This document shows, in pieces, positions 45,885 to 54,643 of a stretch of DNA of 64,000 nucleotides (the first letter of the stretch is position 1; each line of letters opens with the position of its first letter). Under the pieces are notes generated by a model. The model did not search any database. It worked only from the letters and a program-made list of their open reading frames with translations, and was not told where the DNA came from. The DNA is from Parahoeflea olei (GTDB lineage Bacteria > Pseudomonadota > Alphaproteobacteria > Rhizobiales > Rhizobiaceae). The translations under genes were made by a program, and so were the position numbers. The stretch lies in contig NZ_LQZT01000023.1 in the NCBI RefSeq assembly GCF_001703635.1, positions 62,001 through 126,000 of the forward strand. Direction: 5' to 3'.

Positions 45885-47660
45885 ATGTGTGGAATTGCCG
45901 GGGAAATCCGTGTCGACGGAACATTTGCCGATACGGCCGCCGTTGCGCGAATGACGGACGCCATGGCCCCGCGGGGGCCGGACGGAAGCGGCGTCGTCGC
46001 CCGCGGGCGCGTGGCCTTCGGCCACAGGCGTTTGAAGATCATCGACCTGTCGGAGAAGGCCGCCCAGCCGATGACCGATCCCGCGCTCGGGCTCACGGTG
46101 GTCTTCAACGGCTGCATCTACAATTATCCGGAACTGCGCACGGAGCTGATCGCCGAGGGCTACAGCTTCTTCTCGCACGGCGACACCGAAGTGGTGCTGA
46201 AGGCCTATCACAAATGGGGCGAGGCCTGCGTCGAACGTTTCCACGGCATGTTCGCCTTCGCCATCCACGAGCGCGACAGCGGCGACGTGGTGCTGGCGCG
46301 CGACCGCTTCGGCATCAAGCCGCTCTATCTCGCCCAGGATACGAACCGCATCCGCTTCGCCTCGTTCCTGCCGGCGCTGCTCAAGGCTGGCGACATCGAC
46401 ACCTCCATTGATCGCGAGGCGCTGCACAACTACATGAGCTTTCATGCCGTGGTGCCGCCGCCGCGCACCATCCTCAAGGGCGTGCGCAAGCTGCCGCCGG
46501 CCACGACACGGCGGATCAAGGCGGACGGGACGACCAGCGACCGGCTCTACTGGCAGCCCTCCTATCTGAGGCGCAGCGAGGATGCGGGCCTCACGCGCAA
46601 CGACTGGCGCGACAAGGTGCATGACGCGCTCAGGCTTGCCGTGCGCCGCCGCATGGTCGCCGACGTTCCGGTCGGCGTGCTGTTGTCCGGAGGGGTCGAT
46701 TCAAGCCTGATCGTCGGTCTTCTGGCCGAAGAGGGGCAGAAAGACCTGATGACCTTCTCGATCGGTTTTGAGGAAGCCAATGGTGAGAAGGGCGACGAAT
46801 TCGTCTATTCCGACCTGATCGCCAAGACCTTCGAGACCGACCACCACAAGATCTTCGTGCCGTCGGCCGATCTCATCAGCCATCTGCCCGACACCATCGG
46901 CGCGATGTCCGAGCCGATGGTCTCCTACGACAATATCGGCTTCTTCCTTTTGAGCCGCGAAGTCTCCAAGCACATCAAGGTGGTGCAGTCGGGCCAGGGC
47001 GCCGACGAGGTGTTCGGCGGCTATCACTGGTATCCGCCGCTCGCCAATTCCAACGACGTTGTCGGCGACTACGCCAGGGTGTTCTTCGACCGCAGCCACG
47101 AGACGCTGAAGCGGCAGCTGGGCGACAGCTGGATCGCCGACAGCGATGCGAGCCTTGAACTGGTGCGCGGGCACCTGATGCGCGAGGGCGCGGCCACGCC
47201 GGTCGACCGGGCGCTGCGGCTCGATTCCGAAGTCATGCTGGTCGACGACCCGGTCAAGCGCGTCGACAACATGACCATGGCCTGGGGGCTCGAGGCGCGG
47301 GTGCCGTTCCTCGACCACGAGCTGGTGGAGCTGGCCGCGACCATCCCGCCGGAATTCAAACTGAACGACAACGGCAAGGGCGTTCTCAAGGACGCCGCCC
47401 GCCTGGTCGTGCCCCACGAGGTGATCGATCGCAAGAAGGGCTATTTCCCGGTGCCGCAGCTCAAATATATCCAGGGCGACTATCTCGACATGGTCAAGGA
47501 TGCCCTCGGATCTCAGGCCGCGCGCGAACGGGGCCTGTTCCGCCAGGATTATCTCGACACGCTGTTTGCCGATCCGGCCAGCCACATCACGCCGCTGCGC
47601 GGTTCGGAACTGTGGCAGGTGGCACTTCTGGAAATGTGGCTTCAGACACACGGAGTGTAA
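45885..47660 (+). CDS. asnO: N-acetylglutaminylglutamine amidotransferase (asparagine synthase-like)
   Basis: A 591-residue asparagine-synthase-like enzyme that amidates N-acetylglutaminylglutamine to the osmoprotectant NAGGN. Cys2 (MCGIAGEIR) is the class II glutaminase nucleophile; LSGGVDSSLI is the PP-loop of the synthetase half; GQGADEVFGGYHWY is the family signature. It is followed by the GNAT/ATP-grasp synthetase (7 bp) and an M42 peptidase, the conserved NAGGN trio known from Sinorhizobium and Pseudomonas. Regulation by osmotic stress is known for the family; no clear promoter is seen here. Confidence 0.95.
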   Translation: MCGIAGEIRVDGTFADTAAVARMTDAMAPRGPDGSGVVARGRVAFGHRRLKIIDLSEKAAQPMTDPALGLTVVFNGCIYNYPELRTELIAEGYSFFSHGDTEVVLKAYHKWGEACVERFHGMFAFAIHERDSGDVVLARDRFGIKPLYLAQDTNRIRFASFLPALLKAGDIDTSIDREALHNYMSFHAVVPPPRTILKGVRKLPPATTRRIKADGTTSDRLYWQPSYLRRSEDAGLTRNDWRDKVHDALRLAVRRRMVADVPVGVLLSGGVDSSLIVGLLAEEGQKDLMTFSIGFEEANGEKGDEFVYSDLIAKTFETDHHKIFVPSADLISHLPDTIGAMSEPMVSYDNIGFFLLSREVSKHIKVVQSGQGADEVFGGYHWYPPLANSNDVVGDYARVFFDRSHETLKRQLGDSWIADSDASLELVRGHLMREGAATPVDRALRLDSEVMLVDDPVKRVDNMTMAWGLEARVPFLDHELVELAATIPPEFKLNDNGKGVLKDAARLVVPHEVIDRKKGYFPVPQLKYIQGDYLDMVKDALGSQAARERGLFRQDYLDTLFADPASHITPLRGSELWQVALLEMWLQTHGV

Positions 47661-47667
47661 GCGCGCC

Positions 47668-49500
47668 ATGGCGGAAAAGGGCAAGGACGCGGCTGTCAGG
47701 GGCGGGGGGCGCGACCGTCAGGGGCGCGACGCCTATCAGCACCGCTTGAAGCGCATGCGCGAGCAGGGGTTGAAGCCGCCGATCGCTCCGCATGGCGATA
47801 CCGCTGAGCGGATGAAGCCGGAATTCGCGCTCGACTGCGGCTGGGGCCGGCTGGTCTTCGCCCAGACCTTCGACAATCCCGACTCGATGATTGCGGCGCT
47901 GAGCGGCGAACAGCCCGACCGGCGCGACATTGCCGTTTATGTGCGCGACCCGCATGTGCTTCTCGCCAATGCGCCGCAGGAGCTGTTTCTCGATCCCTCG
48001 CACACCTACCGGCTTGACCTGTCGCGCTACCGGCCCTCGCGCAAGTCGCCCAAGGGCTTCTTCATAAGGCGCCTCACATCGCAGTCGGATGCCGACGCGA
48101 TCAACCGCATTTATGCGGCGCGGTCGATGGTGCCGGTGCCGCCGGAATTCTTCTGGTCCCGGCGCGATGCGCGCTCGATCATCTATTTCGTGGCCGAGGA
48201 CGAGCAGACCGGGGAAATCCTCGGCACGGTGACCGGGGTCGACCACATGCGCGCCTTCAACGATCCGGAGAAGGGCTCGTCGCTGTGGTGCCTGGCCGTC
48301 GATCCGGTGGCGCGCCATCCCGGCATCGGCGAGGCGCTGGTCCGGAGGCTTGCCGAATATTTCACGCCGCGCCGGGCGGCCTTCCTCGATCTCTCGGTGC
48401 TGCACCACAACGAGCAGGCCATCGCGCTCTATGAAAAGCTTGGCTTCCAGCGCGTCTCGTTCTTCTCCGTCAAGCGCAAGAACCCGATCAACGAACTGCT
48501 CTACACCGGCCCGGAGACAGACGCGGCTTTCAACCCCTATGCGGCGATCATCGTCAAGGAAGCGCGCCGCCGGGGCATTCGCGTCGAGCCGGTCGATGCC
48601 GAGGCCGGATATTTCCGCCTGACCCAGGGCGGCCGCACGGTCTTGTGCCGCGAGAGCCTGTCCGAATTGACCTCCGCCGTGGCGCTGTCGATCTGCGACG
48701 ACAAGTCGATCACCCGGCGCATGGTCTCGGCCGCCGGCGTGCGCGTGCCCGCCCAGCTCGACGGGGGTTCAAGTGCTGAAGAGATTGCCGCCTTCGTCGA
48801 ACGCTGCGGCCGCATCGTCGTCAAGCCCGCGCGCGGCGAGCAGGGCCGCGGCATTTCGGTCGGCGTCTCCGATCCGGACGACGTCAAGGCGGCGATCGCG
48901 TCGGCCAAGACCGTGTCGGAAACGGTGCTACTCGAGGAATATATCGAGGGCGAGGACCTGCGCCTGGTGGTGATCAATTACCGCGTGGTCGCCGCCGCCA
49001 TCCGCCGTCCACCCTCGGTGGTGGGCGACGGCGAGCGCACCGTGCGGCAACTGATCGCGGCGCAGAGCCGGCGCCGGTCCGCGGCCACGGGCGGCGAATC
49101 GCGCATTCCGATCGACGCCGAGACCGAGCGCACCGTGCGCGAAGCAGGTTACGAACTCGATGACGTGCTGCCAGCGGAAAAGGGCATCGCCGTGCGCAAG
49201 ACCGCGAACCTGCACACCGGCGGCACCATTCACGATGTCACCGACATCGTCGACAAGACGCTGGTCGATGCGGCGATTGCCGCCGCCCGCGCCATCGACA
49301 TTCCGGTGACCGGCATCGACCTGATGGTGAAATCGCCGAGCCGGCCGGATTATGCCTTCATCGAGGCCAATGAACGGCCCGGCTTGGCCAATCACGAGCC
49401 GCAGCCCACCGCCGAACGTTTCATTGACCTGCTGTTTCCGTTATCAATGCCTGCGGCCGCGCGCCGGACGATGCAAAAGGAACTGGACGGAGACTGCTAG
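47668..49500 (+). CDS. ngg: N-acetylglutaminylglutamine synthetase (GNAT/ATP-grasp fusion)
   Basis: A 610-residue two-domain enzyme. The N-terminal half is a GNAT domain (CLAVDPVARHPGIGEALV, HNEQAIALYEKLGFQRV) that acetylates glutamine; the C-terminal half is an ATP-grasp ligase (VVKPARGEQGRGISVGV, LLEEYIEGEDLRLVVI, FIEANERPGL) that joins it to a second glutamine. The ATG at 47668 is close behind asnO. Its stop codon overlaps the GTG of the M42 gene by one base. Domain order and neighbours are exactly those of the NAGGN system. Confidence 0.95.
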   Translation: MAEKGKDAAVRGGGRDRQGRDAYQHRLKRMREQGLKPPIAPHGDTAERMKPEFALDCGWGRLVFAQTFDNPDSMIAALSGEQPDRRDIAVYVRDPHVLLANAPQELFLDPSHTYRLDLSRYRPSRKSPKGFFIRRLTSQSDADAINRIYAARSMVPVPPEFFWSRRDARSIIYFVAEDEQTGEILGTVTGVDHMRAFNDPEKGSSLWCLAVDPVARHPGIGEALVRRLAEYFTPRRAAFLDLSVLHHNEQAIALYEKLGFQRVSFFSVKRKNPINELLYTGPETDAAFNPYAAIIVKEARRRGIRVEPVDAEAGYFRLTQGGRTVLCRESLSELTSAVALSICDDKSITRRMVSAAGVRVPAQLDGGSSAEEIAAFVERCGRIVVKPARGEQGRGISVGVSDPDDVKAAIASAKTVSETVLLEEYIEGEDLRLVVINYRVVAAAIRRPPSVVGDGERTVRQLIAAQSRRRSAATGGESRIPIDAETERTVREAGYELDDVLPAEKGIAVRKTANLHTGGTIHDVTDIVDKTLVDAAIAAARAIDIPVTGIDLMVKSPSRPDYAFIEANERPGLANHEPQPTAERFIDLLFPLSMPAAARRTMQKELDGDC

Positions 49501-50663
49501 TGTCACGCTTGGCAATTGATCACGAATACATGCTTCACGTTCTCGAGAAGCTGCTCAAAACCCCGAGCCCGACCGGCTACACCGACACCGTGGTGCGCTA
49601 TGTGACCCACGAACTCGAACGCCTGGGCCTGACGGTGGAGATGACCCGTCGCGGCGCAATGCGCGCGATCAGGCGGGGCAAGCGCGACGACGGCGCGCGG
49701 GCGATCGTCTCCCATCTCGACACGCTCGGTGCGCAGGTCAAGCAGTTGAAGGACAATGGCCGGCTCGAACTGGTGCCGATCGGCCACTGGTCGGCCCGCT
49801 TCGCCGAGGGCGCCCGCACCACCGTGTTCACCGACAACGGCACCTATCGCGGCACCATCCTGCCGCTGAAGGCTTCCGGTCACACCTTCAACGACGAGGT
49901 CGACAGCGCCCCCGTGGGCTGGCAGCATGTGGAGCTGCGCATCGATGCGCTGTCGCGCAACCGCAACGACACCGTCAAGCTCGGCATCGAGATCGGCGAC
50001 ATCGTCGCCATCGACCCGCAGCCCGAATTCCTCGACAACGGTTTCATCGTCTCGCGCCATCTCGACGACAAGGCGGGCGTGGCGGTGATGCTGGCCGCGC
50101 TGAAGGCGCTGCAGGACGAGGGGGCGGAGACCCCGGTCGACATCCATTTCCTGTTCACCATCGCCGAGGAAGTGGGCGTCGGCGCCTCCTCCGTGATCAG
50201 CCACGATATCGCCTCGATGATCGCGGTCGACAACGGCACCACCGCGCCGGGGCAGAACTCCGACGAATTTGGCGTCACCATCGCCATGGCCGACCAGACC
50301 GGCCCGTTCGACTACCATCTGACCCGCAAGCTCGTGAAACTGTGCAAGGACAACGAGATCCGCTACCAGAAGGACGTGTTCCGCTACTACCGGTCAGATT
50401 CGGCCAGCGCCATCGAGGCGGGTGCCGACGTGCGCACGGCGCTGATCACCTTCGGCGTCGATGCCTCGCATGGCTATGAGCGCATCCACACCCACGCCCT
50501 GCGCTCGCTCGCCGAACTGATCACCGCCTATGCGGTGAGCCCGGTCGAGATAAAGCGCGATTTCAAGGAGACCTCGGGCGTCAAGGGCTTCACGCGCCAG
50601 CCGGCCGGCAAGGCCGAGCAGGAGCTGTCGCCGGTGATCGCCGACGAGGAGCTTGAGAGCTAG
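49500..50663 (+). CDS. NAGGN-system M42-family peptidase
   Basis: A 387-residue M42-type metallopeptidase with SHLDTLGAQV (first metal His/Asp), RHLDDKAGVAVM, FTIAEEVGVGAS (Glu pair) and the AVDNG turn. GTG start overlaps the ngg stop (TAGTG). In this three-gene system the peptidase probably recycles or trims the dipeptide osmoprotectant or its precursors; its exact reaction is not established. Confidence 0.92.
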   Translation: MSRLAIDHEYMLHVLEKLLKTPSPTGYTDTVVRYVTHELERLGLTVEMTRRGAMRAIRRGKRDDGARAIVSHLDTLGAQVKQLKDNGRLELVPIGHWSARFAEGARTTVFTDNGTYRGTILPLKASGHTFNDEVDSAPVGWQHVELRIDALSRNRNDTVKLGIEIGDIVAIDPQPEFLDNGFIVSRHLDDKAGVAVMLAALKALQDEGAETPVDIHFLFTIAEEVGVGASSVISHDIASMIAVDNGTTAPGQNSDEFGVTIAMADQTGPFDYHLTRKLVKLCKDNEIRYQKDVFRYYRSDSASAIEAGADVRTALITFGVDASHGYERIHTHALRSLAELITAYAVSPVEIKRDFKETSGVKGFTRQPAGKAEQELSPVIADEELES

Positions 50664-50673
50664 GGGGCTGCGG

Positions 50674-51921
50674 TCAACCGGTCGATAGCCGGGTGAGCGT
50701 GTTGAGCATCAGCTGCGCGCCCTTTTCGATATCCGCCCAGTCGCTCCATTCCTCCGGCGCATGGCTGATGCCAGCGCGGCTCGGGATGAAGATCATCCCC
50801 GAGGGACACAGCGACTGCATGGTCTGCGCGTCGTGGCCGGCGCCCGAGGGCATCACAAGCGCCTTGTAGCCGAGACGGTCGGCCTCCGCGCGCATGGTCT
50901 CGCGCAGGTCCGGATCGAGCGTCACCGGCGACAGCCAGCTTTTTTCCGCGACCGTGTGGGCGAGCCCGTGGGCCTGTGCCGTGGCCTCGATCCGTTCGAG
51001 GCAGGCGGCGCGCAGCGCCCGCATGACGGCTTCCGACGTGTCGCGGATATTGATCAGGAACTCCGCGACGCCCGGAATCGTGTGCGGGAAATTCGGGTGG
51101 ATCTCGACCTTGCCGATGGTGATGCGGCTCGTTCCCGGGACACCGCTTGCGCCAAGAATCTCCGGGATGCCTGCGGCGAAGGCCGCGAGCCCCGCAAAGG
51201 CGTCGGCGCGCATCTCCATCGGCGTCGTGCCCGAATGGTTGGCCGTGCCTTCGTAGCGCACCTGCAGATTGCACACGCCGGAAATTCCCTCGACGATGCC
51301 GATCGGGATCGCCTGCCGCTCCAGCACCGGCCCCTGCTCGATATGAAGTTCGAGAAACGCCCTGATCGATCCCTTCGGCCAGGCCGAGGCGAGGGCGTCC
51401 TGGGCGTCGAGGCCCTGCGCCGCCATGGCATCGGTGAGCTGAACGCCGTCGCTGTCCGATGCCCGGTCGAGCCAGCCGGGATCGACCACGCCCGCAATCG
51501 TCTGCGAGCCGAGCATGCCGCCGAACCGGCCTTCCTCCTCCGCCGTCGCTACCACCACGATCGCGGTCCTGGGTTCGATCCCGGCATCGCGCAGGGCGCG
51601 CACGCATTCGAGCGCCACGCAGACGCCGAGCGATCCGTCGAATGCGCCGCCCTCGGGCACGGTGTCGAGATGCGAGCCCGCCATCACGCAGGCGCCCTCG
51701 GCGGGGCCATAGCGCCCGAACAGGTTGTTGACCCCGTCGCGGCTGACCGCGAGCCCGTCCTCGCGCATCTGCGCGGCAAACCAGTCGCGCACCGCCATGT
51801 CCTCGGGCGAGTAGCCGGTGCGGTTGTAGCCGCCGGTGACGGCGTTAAATCCGAAGGCATTCACGCCCTCGAGCAGGCGCTGCAGCCGGGGCAGGTCGAT
51901 GACGGGAGCGGTGGAGCGCAT
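50674..51921 (-). CDS. M20-family Zn-dependent amidohydrolase (allantoate/N-carbamoyl-amino-acid hydrolase type)
   Basis: A 415-residue metal-dependent hydrolase: GSHLDTVPEGGAFDGSLGV (first metal ligands), ATAEEEGRFGG (Glu pair), ELHIEQGPVLE, the AGxxNHSGTTPM-type segment GTANHSGTTPMEMRADA, and GAGHDAQTM. This is the ureidase/N-carbamoyl-L-amino acid amidohydrolase branch. The ATG at 51919-51921 gives the family N-terminus; a GTG at 51978 would add 19 residues. It is divergent from an ABC transporter/acetamidase operon, so probably part of one amide or ureido utilisation locus. Confidence 0.9.
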   Translation of the reverse strand: MRSTAPVIDLPRLQRLLEGVNAFGFNAVTGGYNRTGYSPEDMAVRDWFAAQMREDGLAVSRDGVNNLFGRYGPAEGACVMAGSHLDTVPEGGAFDGSLGVCVALECVRALRDAGIEPRTAIVVVATAEEEGRFGGMLGSQTIAGVVDPGWLDRASDSDGVQLTDAMAAQGLDAQDALASAWPKGSIRAFLELHIEQGPVLERQAIPIGIVEGISGVCNLQVRYEGTANHSGTTPMEMRADAFAGLAAFAAGIPEILGASGVPGTSRITIGKVEIHPNFPHTIPGVAEFLINIRDTSEAVMRALRAACLERIEATAQAHGLAHTVAEKSWLSPVTLDPDLRETMRAEADRLGYKALVMPSGAGHDAQTMQSLCPSGMIFIPSRAGISHAPEEWSDWADIEKGAQLMLNTLTRLSTG

Positions 51922-51991
51922 GGGACCGGACGTGTCTCCGTGGATGAGAAGCGGGCGGGGCGGCGGGTCAGCCGGCACGATCTGAGGGGTA

Positions 51992-52007
51992 ATTTATCAT
52001 AATAAAT
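51992..52007. promoter_or_regulatory. Candidate operator for the GntR regulator
   Basis: ATTTATCA-TAATAAAT is an inverted repeat with 7 of 8 positions symmetric, in the AT-rich centre of the divergent region between the M20 hydrolase and transporter genes. Its size and position suit a dimeric FCD-type GntR regulator, encoded in the same operon (57585-58364). Binding is inferred. Confidence 0.5.
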
Positions 52008-52068
52008 GCTTGCATTGGAGGGAATTTTCCGAATTAATCTCCGCCCATCAGCAACGATGGAGATCGCC

Positions 52069-53628
52069 ATGAAGAGATTTCTGGCTGCGGCGGCGACGGT
52101 TCTTTCGCTTGCATTCGCGACCCCTTCCTTCGCCCAGACGCCCCCCAATGTGCTTGTCATCGGCCAGATTGCCGAGCCGAAATCGCTCGATCCGCATGCG
52201 GTCACCGCGGTCAACGACTTCCGCATCCTCATGAACGTCTATGACGGGCTGGTGCGCTACAAGGACGGAACCCTCGAAGTCGAACCCGCGCTCGCCGAAA
52301 GCTGGACCGTGTCCGACGACGGTACCGTCTATACCTTCAAGCTGCGCGAGGGCGTGAGCTTCCATGACGGCTCGCCGCTCAACGCCGAGGCGATCAAGTT
52401 CAATTTCGACCGGATGCTGGACGAGGCCCACCCGTTCCACGACACCGGGCCGTTCCCGCTGGCGTTCTTCTTCTCGGCGGTCGACAGCGTCACCGCGGTC
52501 GACGATCTGACCGTCGAGTTCAAGCTCAAGGAACCCTATGCGCCGTTCCTGTCCAATCTCGCCTATCCCACCGGCCTGATCGTCTCGCCCGAGAGCGTGA
52601 AGCAGCACGGCAAGGATTTCGGCCGCAATCCCTCGGGCACCGGCGCCTACAAATTCGCCGAATGGGAGGCCAATGCCAAGGTCGTGGTCACCCGCAACGA
52701 GGGCTACTGGGACGGCGTGCCGGAGCTCGAGGCCGTGATCTACCGGCCGATCACCGACGCCAACACCCGCATTGCCGAGATGCTTTCGGGCGGGCTCGAC
52801 ATCATGGTCGAGGTGCCGCCGGACAGCCTCGAGCAGTTCCGCACCGACGCGGCCTTCAAGGTCTCCGAACAGGCGGGCCCGCATGTCTGGTTCCTGATCC
52901 TCAACACCAAGCAAGGCCCCTTCGCCACCAGGGAAATCCGCCAGGCGGCGAACTACGCCGTCAACAAGACGGCGCTGGTCGACAACATCCTGCAGGGCAC
53001 CGCGGAAGTGGCCGCGGGCCCGACACCGCCGGCCTTCGCCTGGGCCTATGACGAGGCGCTCGAGCCCTATCCCTACGATCCCGACAAGGCCCGCGAACTG
53101 TTGAAGGAGGCCGGCTACAACGGCGAGGAAATCACCTTCTACGTGACCGAAGGCGGCTCGGGCATGCTCGATCCGATCGCCATGGGCACGGCCATCCAGG
53201 CCGATCTCGAAGCCGTGGGCATGAAGGTCAAGATCGAGACCTACGAGTGGAACACCTTCTTGGGCAAGGTCAATCCGGGGCTCGAAGGCAAGGCCGACAT
53301 GGCCGAAATGGCCTGGATGACCAATGACCCTGACACGCTGCCGTTCCTGACGCTCAGGACCGAGGCCTGGCCCGACAAGGGTGGCTTCAATTCGGGCTAC
53401 TACTCGAACCCGAAGGTCGACGAACTGCTCGAAGCGGCCCGCCGCGCCACCGACCAGGAGGAGCGCGCGAAGCTCTACCGCGAAATGCAGCCGATCGTGC
53501 AGGAGGATGCGCCCTGGGTGTTCGTCGCCAACTGGAAGCAGAATGCGGTGACCAAGGCCTCGGTCGAGAACTTCAAGCTGCAGCCTTCGTTCTTCCTGAT
53601 GCTTCAGCACGTGGCCAAGCCGCAGTAA
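52069..53628 (+). CDS. ABC transporter substrate-binding protein (peptide/opine family 5)
   Basis: A 519-residue family 5 solute-binding protein with a signal peptide (MKRFLAAAATVLSLAF, cleavage after PSFA). EPKSLDPHAV, VYDGLVRYKDGTLEVEPAL and FNFDRMLDE are typical of DppA/OppA-type proteins. ATG 52069 has GGAG six bases upstream; ATG 52057 is an alternative. It feeds the membrane proteins encoded next. Ligand unknown; an amide or N-carbamoyl compound is suggested by the hydrolases at both ends of the locus. Confidence 0.93.
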   Translation: MKRFLAAAATVLSLAFATPSFAQTPPNVLVIGQIAEPKSLDPHAVTAVNDFRILMNVYDGLVRYKDGTLEVEPALAESWTVSDDGTVYTFKLREGVSFHDGSPLNAEAIKFNFDRMLDEAHPFHDTGPFPLAFFFSAVDSVTAVDDLTVEFKLKEPYAPFLSNLAYPTGLIVSPESVKQHGKDFGRNPSGTGAYKFAEWEANAKVVVTRNEGYWDGVPELEAVIYRPITDANTRIAEMLSGGLDIMVEVPPDSLEQFRTDAAFKVSEQAGPHVWFLILNTKQGPFATREIRQAANYAVNKTALVDNILQGTAEVAAGPTPPAFAWAYDEALEPYPYDPDKARELLKEAGYNGEEITFYVTEGGSGMLDPIAMGTAIQADLEAVGMKVKIETYEWNTFLGKVNPGLEGKADMAEMAWMTNDPDTLPFLTLRTEAWPDKGGFNSGYYSNPKVDELLEAARRATDQEERAKLYREMQPIVQEDAPWVFVANWKQNAVTKASVENFKLQPSFFLMLQHVAKPQ

Positions 53629-53698
53629 CCAAGCCGGGGCGGGCGGTCTTGCCGAAGGGCCGCCCGCCGCCCCCTGACCCCCGCTTCGGAGAGCGCCC

Positions 53699-54643
53699 GT
53701 GTCGGCCTATATCGCCAAACGCCTTCTGGCCGCCATTCCCGTCCTGTTCGGACTGACGGTGATCGTCTTCCTGATCATGGCGATGATTCCGGGCGATCCG
53801 GCCACCGCCATCCTCGGCTCCTATGCCACGCCCGAAAACGTCGAGAAGCTCAACCGCGATCTCGGCCTCGACAAGTCGCTGTTGCAGCAATACCTGATCT
53901 GGATCGCGAACCTGTTTCAGGGCGATCTCGGCCGCTCCTACACATTGAACCGCCCGGTGCTCGACGAGGTGCTCGAGCGCTTCTCCGCGACGCTGATCCT
54001 GGCCGGCACCGCGCTGGTGCTCTGCTCGATCCTCGGCCTGATTGCCGGCGTCGTCTCCGCCGTCCGCCAGTTCTCCTGGGTCGACAAGACCATCACGCTG
54101 GTGGTGCTGGTGGGCATCTCCATCCCCTCGTTCTGGCTCGGGTTGCTGCTGATCCTCGTCTTTGCCGTCAATCTGCGCTGGTTCCCGGCCTCCGGCATGT
54201 ACGCGATCTATGGCGGCGGCGGGCCGCTCGACCTGCTGCATCACCTGTTCCTGCCGGCGCTGACGCTTGCCGTCGTCGCCACCGGCGTGATCGCGCGGTT
54301 GACCCGCACCGCCATGCTCGAAGTGCTGCGCCAGGACTATATCCGCACCGCGCGGGCCAAGGGCGTCACCGAAAACCGCGTGATCTACCGTCACGCCTTC
54401 AAGGCGGCGCTGGTGACCGTCATTCCCGTGATCGGCATCCAGGCCGGCTTCGTGCTCGGCGGCGCGGTCTATATCGAAACCGTGTTCCAGTGGCCTGGCA
54501 TCGGCTCGATGCTGGTCAAGGCGATCTCGACCCGCGACCTGCTCCTGGTGCAGGGCGGCGTGCTGGTGGTCGCGAGCGCCTATGTTCTGTTCAACCTGGC
54601 GGCCGACGTGCTCCAGACCGTGCTCGATCCGAGGTTGCGCTGA
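53699..54643 (+). CDS. ABC transporter permease, DppB-like
   Basis: A 314-residue inner-membrane permease starting at GTG 53699. AAIPVLFGLTVIVFLIM, the GDPA turn (PGDPATAILG), the EAA-like loop LEVLRQDYIRTARAKGV and late ETVFQWPGIG are standard for DppB/OppB. Its stop overlaps the ATG of the next gene (TGATG), so the two permease genes are translationally coupled. Confidence 0.94.
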   Translation: MSAYIAKRLLAAIPVLFGLTVIVFLIMAMIPGDPATAILGSYATPENVEKLNRDLGLDKSLLQQYLIWIANLFQGDLGRSYTLNRPVLDEVLERFSATLILAGTALVLCSILGLIAGVVSAVRQFSWVDKTITLVVLVGISIPSFWLGLLLILVFAVNLRWFPASGMYAIYGGGGPLDLLHHLFLPALTLAVVATGVIARLTRTAMLEVLRQDYIRTARAKGVTENRVIYRHAFKAALVTVIPVIGIQAGFVLGGAVYIETVFQWPGIGSMLVKAISTRDLLLVQGGVLVVASAYVLFNLAADVLQTVLDPRLR

